Shown: positions 5,192 to 9,330 of the stretch, piece by piece
Numbering within the stretch: the stretch's first letter is position 1
Layout of the letters: the number at the start of each line of letters is the position of its first letter
Assembly (NCBI GenBank): GCA_019410445.1
Contig: DXSO01000067.1
Coordinates: 1-9,330, forward strand
DNA length: 9,330 bases
Direction: 5' to 3'
Origin: Sutterella sp.
GTDB taxonomy: Bacteria > Pseudomonadota > Gammaproteobacteria > Burkholderiales > Burkholderiaceae_F
Notes under the pieces: generated by a model
The model's input: only the letters and a program-made list of their open reading frames with translations
The model's database searches: none
Told to the model about the DNA's origin: nothing
Position numbers and translations under genes: made by a program

Positions 5192-6736
5192 ATGTCCCTA
5201 CTCAAGTCGGCGGCCACGGTTTCCGTCTTTACGCTGCTTTCTCGAATTACCGGTCTGATTCGCGACATGCTGATTGCCCGTTATTTCGGTGTATCGGCTG
5301 CTACCGATGCATTTTATGTTGCGTTTCGTATCCCGAACATGCTCAGGCGTTTGTTTGCCGAGGGTGCTTTCAGTCAGGCTTTTGTGCCGATGCTCTCACA
5401 GGTCAAGGAACAACAGTCACAGACCGCACAAAAGCGTTTTGTCAGTGACGTTTTCTCATTGCTTGGCTGTGCTGTTTTTTTGGCTAGTCTTCTAGGAATT
5501 CTTTTTGCTCCCATTGTGGTGTGGCTTATTGCTTCAGGGTTTAAAAGTGACCCTGAAACGTTTGATTTGGCCGTTTTTCTAACGCGCTGCATGTTTCCAT
5601 ACATCATCTTTATGAGTCTGGTGTCTTTTGCGGCGGCAGTACTCAACACCTGGAAACACTTTGCCATACCGGCTTTTACTCCGGTTTTACTCAATCTGAG
5701 TTTTATCGTCAGCACGCTTTTTTTAATCGAGTACTTTACTGTACCGGTCTATACGCTTGCCTTTGCAGTGATTCTCGGTGGTGTTCTACAACTGGGAATG
5801 CAGTTTTTGGCTTTAAAGCGCATGGGATGTGTGCCGCGCATCGTTAATCCCCGCAAGGCTTTTGAAAACGACAATGTTCGCCAGGTTCTGAAACTGATGG
5901 TTCCGGCGGTTGTCGGTGTGAGCGTGGCTCCGATATCCATTTTGATCAACACAAACATTGCTTCTCATCTGCAGAAGGGAGCAGTGACCTGGCTTAACTA
6001 CGCGGACCGTTTGATGGAGTTCCCGACGGCGCTTCTCGGAGTGGCATTGGGAAGCGTTTTGCTGCCGAGTCTGTCATCGGCATTCAATCGAGGCGAATTT
6101 GAGCGCTACAACTCGCTGTTGGATAGAGGACTGCGGTTGGTGATTTTGTTTGCTATTCCTGCAGCAGCTGGACTTGGGTTTCTTGCCGAAGGGTTGGCGG
6201 CAGTGCTTTTTCAAGGTAGAAATTTCGGGGCTTCCGATGTTTTGATGACTGCCATTGCCATTGAAGGTTATGCGGTGGGACTGCTCGGACTCATTTCGAT
6301 CAAGATCCTGGCTCCGGCTTTTTATTCCCGCAAGGACATCAAGACGCCGGTCAAAGGGGCGATCGCTTCATTGGTTGTCGTGCAGTGCTGCAACTTTGTG
6401 ACGGTGCCTTTGCTCGGTCACGCCGGATTGGCACTTTCTGTTGGTTTGGGTTCGGTATTCAATGCCGTTGTGCTTTTTACGCTGCTGCGAAAACGCGATT
6501 GGTACAGCCCTGCGCGAGGATGGTTCGCTTATGTTGCGCGTGTGTTGGCGGCAAGTGCGGTTATGGCTGCTTTTCTAATCTGGATCCAGACGAACCTGAA
6601 TTGGACGGCAATGCAGCCGCAGTGGGGCTACAGACTAGTTCTTGTGGCGGGTGTTATTCTCGGCGCGGCTGTGACATACTTCATAACACTTGCCTGTTTG
6701 GGGTGGCGCGCACGAGAATTGCGCGGCACCGACTGA
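5192..6736 (+). CDS. murJ: lipid II flippase MurJ
   Basis: A 514-residue inner-membrane protein that flips undecaprenyl-pyrophosphate-linked peptidoglycan precursor (lipid II) to the periplasmic side; essential in most Gram-negatives. It belongs to the MATE-like MOP superfamily with about 14 membrane helices, and the hydrophobic segments seen here fit that. The N-terminus LLKSAATVSVFTLLSRITGLIRD gives Arg18 and Arg24. TDAFYVAFRIPNMLRRLFAEGAFSQAFVP gives Asp39, Arg52, Arg53 and Glu57. ADRLMEFPTALLGVALGSVLLP gives Arg273, the counterpart of Arg270 in E. coli. These cavity residues are all conserved, so the protein should be functional. The length is normal for the family. The ATG at 5192 has no visible Shine-Dalgarno but aligns with the known N-terminus. 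It diverges from rpsT and is followed after 22 nt by a macrodomain gene on the same strand. Confidence 0.98.
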   Translation: MSLLKSAATVSVFTLLSRITGLIRDMLIARYFGVSAATDAFYVAFRIPNMLRRLFAEGAFSQAFVPMLSQVKEQQSQTAQKRFVSDVFSLLGCAVFLASLLGILFAPIVVWLIASGFKSDPETFDLAVFLTRCMFPYIIFMSLVSFAAAVLNTWKHFAIPAFTPVLLNLSFIVSTLFLIEYFTVPVYTLAFAVILGGVLQLGMQFLALKRMGCVPRIVNPRKAFENDNVRQVLKLMVPAVVGVSVAPISILINTNIASHLQKGAVTWLNYADRLMEFPTALLGVALGSVLLPSLSSAFNRGEFERYNSLLDRGLRLVILFAIPAAAGLGFLAEGLAAVLFQGRNFGASDVLMTAIAIEGYAVGLLGLISIKILAPAFYSRKDIKTPVKGAIASLVVVQCCNFVTVPLLGHAGLALSVGLGSVFNAVVLFTLLRKRDWYSPARGWFAYVARVLAASAVMAAFLIWIQTNLNWTAMQPQWGYRLVLVAGVILGAAVTYFITLACLGWRARELRGTD

Positions 6737-6758
6737 TTTTTTGCGAAAGAATTGACGC

Positions 6759-7346
6759 ATGATTCCGATTTCCGAGGCTATTCGCAGTCGTTTGCGAGTC
6801 ATTAAGGCAGATATCACGACTTTGAACGTTGATGTCATTGTTAATTCAGCCGATGCCGACTTGCTCGGCGGCGGCGAAGTCGATCAGGCTATTCATAAGG
6901 CCGCCGGTCCAGAGCTTCGAAAAGCCTGCCGTAAGTACGTTCTTGAGCAGGGACGGTGTTTTGCTGGCGGTGCTTCTCTTACGGAATCCTTCAATCTGCC
7001 TTGTCGCTTTGTGATTCACGCGGTGGGTCCAAGTTGGGTTGGCGGAGGCGAAGGTGAGGTTGCGCTTTTGGCCAGAGCCTATGCGCGCAGTCTGGAGTTG
7101 GCTCGTTTGCACGGAGCACGGACGATCGCGTTTCCGGCAATCGCAACCGGACAGTATGGCTTTCCCAAGCCGACGGCTGCAACCGTGGCGTTGACGGTTG
7201 CGGTTCAGGTGCTCGAACTCGATGAGAATTTTGAGTCGGTGACTTTCTGTGCCTACGATGATGACACCAAGCAGATTTATGAGGCGTTGATAGAAGAGGG
7301 TTACCAAAACTATCTTCATCAAGGTAAAACACGTCCGCCGGCTTAA
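6759..7346 (+). CDS. macrodomain protein, MacroD/YmdB-like ADP-ribose hydrolase
   Basis: A single-domain cytoplasmic protein of 195 residues. MacroD-type macrodomains bind ADP-ribose and hydrolyse O-acetyl-ADP-ribose or remove ADP-ribose from acidic residues. The start VIKADITTLNVDVIVNSAD gives strand one and the adenine-binding Asp18. The substrate loop NSADADLLGGGEVDQAIHKAAGPEL (29-53) holds Asp42, the catalytic Asp of this group. Later come GGASLTESFNLPCRFVIHAVGP and TIAFPAIATGQYGFPKPTAA, where GQYGFP matches the second phosphate-binding loop (usually GVYGYP). Two residues depart from the usual NAAN-x-x-LLGGGGVD: the second Asn is Asp32, and the fourth Gly is Glu40. The gene starts 22 nt after the murJ stop, so it is probably co-transcribed. 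The Shine-Dalgarno is weak (GAAAGAA). The terminator 7374-7400 follows. Confidence 0.92.
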   Translation: MIPISEAIRSRLRVIKADITTLNVDVIVNSADADLLGGGEVDQAIHKAAGPELRKACRKYVLEQGRCFAGGASLTESFNLPCRFVIHAVGPSWVGGGEGEVALLARAYARSLELARLHGARTIAFPAIATGQYGFPKPTAATVALTVAVQVLELDENFESVTFCAYDDDTKQIYEALIEEGYQNYLHQGKTRPPA

Positions 7347-7373
7347 ACCGGCACAATTTCGGTTGATTTGAGT

Positions 7374-7400
7374 AAACGGCAGCCTGCAGGCTGCCGTTTT
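7374..7400. terminator. palindromic terminator between convergent genes
   Basis: Bases 7374-7399 are a perfect 26-bp palindrome: AAACGGCAGCC, TGCA at the centre, then the reverse complement. On the plus strand it ends in TTTT, and on the minus strand in TTT. It is 28 nt after the macrodomain stop and 34 nt after the stop of the convergent methyltransferase-HNH gene, so it can serve both. Confidence 0.8.
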
Positions 7401-7433
7401 CACACATGCTGAGTTTTTCAGGGACATGAGGTC

Positions 7434-9330
7434 CTAGTGTTCTTGTTCAAATCCGTCCCAACGATTGGCGCCGAATTGTCGAGCGACGTACTCAGCTGTA
7501 CTCAGGAGCGCTTCGAATAAAGGGATTTCCCATCCGACTTTAGGCAAAGTTTTGCCGATAAGTGAATTTTCGGCTTGTGCTCGAAAAAGTCCTCCGAGAG
7601 AGGAGTTCTCGAATACATGCCAGTTTTCAATGATGCGGTTTTGCGAGCTCAGCAGAAGGTTTGTGCTTGGAATGAGGTCGGATTTACTGCCATTGGCCTT
7701 GCAGTATGATGGGACGAGATTCCATAAGTCATTGGTGTGCAGTCTTGACCAGGGCAAGACATGATCAATGGCAAGTGTTTTCAATGTGAGGGGACGTTGC
7801 GACCATACGCAAAGCGTCTCGCCGCTTTGGATTCGCTTTCGGAATAAGGCGTCGGCCAGAGCAACATCACGCTGTTGATTGGTCGGCAGCATCATCTCAA
7901 GGATTTGTCCGAGAGAGTAGTTGTGCTGCTGCAGTTCGGAAAATCGTCTGGATAGTTTGGCCCACTGCAGCAGGATGGTATCAATCACAAAGGGAGCGGA
8001 AAAGTTCAACTCACGCCAAATATTGGAGGGAATGAAGAGTTCACCGTAACGTTCCGTCAATTGATGAGGGGTAAGTACCGATGTGTTGTTGCGCGTACGG
8101 CTTACGCAGAACAGTCGATTGTGATCGGCTCGATGAGCGGTTTCTCCGAGAGAGTTGCCGGAAAAGTAGACGGGGCCTTTTTTCAATGATTCGGCGGTGC
8201 AGTCAAAGAGTTCGAGCACACGAAATTTTCGATCGGAGAGATTACTCGATGCGAGCGATCCGTCGTAAAACTCCTTTTGAAAAGTCTGCCAGTCATAACA
8301 GTAATCACGCATCACGAGCTCGAGTTTTTCGTTGAACGCAAGGCGGCGTCGTCCCGCGATTTGTCCCGGGGGCATGGGCAGGTGTTTTGCATTGGCAAAG
8401 ATCTGCCAGTAATACTCGATGACGCGCTCTATGACAAGCTCGAACGGCAGAGCTACGGTCTCGAATGGCTGCCCGTTTGGCGACTTTCCAATGTAGCGAA
8501 CACGGCCAGGATTCTGAATGTTGATGTCGCACAGAGCACGCAGCAGGGCGAATTTATAGGTGGAAGTTTTTCGATCGTTTTCCAATATGCCGGATAGATT
8601 CGTACGAGCCTGTCTGCGACTTTCTGCCTTGGCGAAGATCATTGTCGCCCAGGTGCATTCATGGCCGGGAGAACCAGTGTGCAGTGTGTTTTCTCGCTGA
8701 ATCTCGGCAAAACCGAAACGCTCCAAAAGTGCGCTGTAGTGCTCTGCGGGTCTGTTGAAGTAGCAACGCTGCAGAGACGATTGAACTGTGGGACTGTCTC
8801 CCGGGTGATCCGTCGGAACACTGATGATCAATATGCCCGAGTGTGAGACGGCGGCTTCAAGAAACGTTGCGGTTTGAGTCAGTGCGTTGTCGTTGAGATG
8901 CTGTAAAACGCCGACGGCAAGGACGCAGTCAAAAGCCGATGAGGCCTCAAGCGGATTTTCAGTGCTTAAACGCTGCTGAAATAAACGTTTGACATCAAGG
9001 GCGCTGCGAGCCGTTGCTGGCAGACACAGATGAGCAAATGTTACGGAACCGGAGGTGCAGTCCGCAGCAGTCTTGTTTGCTTGATCGGCTGCGGCATTGA
9101 GCATGTTGCTCGAACCGTCGGTTGCCAGAACGTGCATGCCATGTCGCGCAAGCCACCGAGCGTCACGGCCCGAACCGCATCCGAGTTCCAGAATTGATGA
9201 GCCCTTGACGATCCAACGTTGGAAAACGGACTTGAGTGGTGGCTCGCTTTGAGCTTCATAGAGATGAAAAAACTCATCTGCTCGCTGATCATATGCCGCC
9301 AGCGTTCTGTTCTCAGAAGAAGACTCGAGC
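7434..9330 (-). CDS. SAM-dependent methyltransferase fused to HNH endonuclease (N-terminus cut)
   Basis: The frame is open to the right edge and 631 residues are visible. The ATG at 9137 is not the start, because methyltransferase motif I lies upstream of it. Numbering from the first visible codon: 11-24 (AAYDQRADEFFHLY) is the usual N-terminal helix of class I methyltransferases, so few residues are probably missing. Motif I is ELGCGSGRD at 48-56, the acidic ribose-binding end of strand two is ATDGS near 69-73, and the motif IV region is FDCVLAVGVLQHL at 133-145. There is no DPPY/NPPF, so a DNA amino-methylase is unlikely. From about 258 (YKFALLRALCDI) a helical region with VIEYYWQIF and later IWREL and LLQWAKLS leads to the HNH domain: C507-x-W, then D522-H523, W536-N537, N546 and K549. 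HNH domains cut DNA or sometimes RNA using one metal ion. It converges on the macrodomain gene, and its partners to the right are not visible. The role is unknown; defence or nucleic-acid modification is inference. Confidence 0.87.
   Translation of the reverse strand, partial: LESSSENRTLAAYDQRADEFFHLYEAQSEPPLKSVFQRWIVKGSSILELGCGSGRDARWLARHGMHVLATDGSSNMLNAAADQANKTAADCTSGSVTFAHLCLPATARSALDVKRLFQQRLSTENPLEASSAFDCVLAVGVLQHLNDNALTQTATFLEAAVSHSGILIISVPTDHPGDSPTVQSSLQRCYFNRPAEHYSALLERFGFAEIQRENTLHTGSPGHECTWATMIFAKAESRRQARTNLSGILENDRKTSTYKFALLRALCDINIQNPGRVRYIGKSPNGQPFETVALPFELVIERVIEYYWQIFANAKHLPMPPGQIAGRRRLAFNEKLELVMRDYCYDWQTFQKEFYDGSLASSNLSDRKFRVLELFDCTAESLKKGPVYFSGNSLGETAHRADHNRLFCVSRTRNNTSVLTPHQLTERYGELFIPSNIWRELNFSAPFVIDTILLQWAKLSRRFSELQQHNYSLGQILEMMLPTNQQRDVALADALFRKRIQSGETLCVWSQRPLTLKTLAIDHVLPWSRLHTNDLWNLVPSYCKANGSKSDLIPSTNLLLSSQNRIIENWHVFENSSLGGLFRAQAENSLIGKTLPKVGWEIPLFEALLSTAEYVARQFGANRWDGFEQEH

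Noticed and set aside
7374..7400. 26-bp palindrome as a possible dif-like or transposon end
   Set aside because: Its position between two convergent stops with a T-tail is fully explained by a terminator.
1..9330. CRISPR arrays, IS elements or toxin-antitoxin pairs
   Set aside because: I saw no regularly spaced repeats, no transposase frame with terminal inverted repeats, and no two-gene small-protein module.

Overview
The window looks like chromosomal DNA of a betaproteobacterium with roughly balanced base composition. A gut Sutterella/Parasutterella-type member of the Burkholderiales would fit, but the lineage is an inference. The pointers are the divergent rpsT/murJ pair, a class I-type PPK2, a small W-I-x-A lipoprotein of a kind frequent in this group, and moderate GC content. 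Gene density is ordinary, and most genes are housekeeping or conserved accessory genes.

Layout, left to right. (1) Minus strand, 1-533: the N-terminal two thirds of an SsuC/TauC-type ABC transporter permease, cut by the left edge, with a plausible promoter at 566-593. (2) Minus strand, 681-1130: a small secreted lipoprotein. (3) 1131-2238: about 1.1 kb without a convincing protein gene. It holds a tRNA-Ser(UGA) with its own promoter and intrinsic terminator, a strong hairpin, an 11-codon ORF behind a near-perfect Shine-Dalgarno, and a 27-bp direct repeat of the tRNA 3' end lying upstream of the intact tRNA. (4) Plus strand, 2239-3414: polyphosphate kinase 2 with a long N-terminal extension. 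(5) 3415-3716: AT-rich spacer with a 16-bp perfect palindrome. (6) Plus strand, 3717-4445: a HAD-family phosphatase/mutase-like hydrolase, facing rpsT across a strong bidirectional terminator. (7) rpsT (minus) and murJ (plus) diverge from a shared spacer with overlapping, nearly symmetric promoter-like elements. (8) A macrodomain protein follows murJ by 22 nt, probably in the same transcript, and ends at a perfect 26-bp palindromic terminator. (9) Minus strand, 7434 to beyond the right edge: a large protein joining a class I SAM-dependent methyltransferase domain, a middle helical region and a C-terminal HNH nuclease domain.

Functional themes. murJ (lipid II flipping) and rpsT (ribosome assembly) are core growth genes. 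PPK2 handles polyphosphate/nucleotide exchange, and the macrodomain protein is expected to act on ADP-ribose derivatives. The methyltransferase-HNH fusion is the best candidate for an under-described system: one polypeptide carries a modification-type and a cleavage-type domain, but the methyltransferase lacks the (D/N)PP(Y/F) motif of DNA amino-methylases. The tRNA 3'-end repeat is the best candidate for a trace of past integration or tRNA gene loss.
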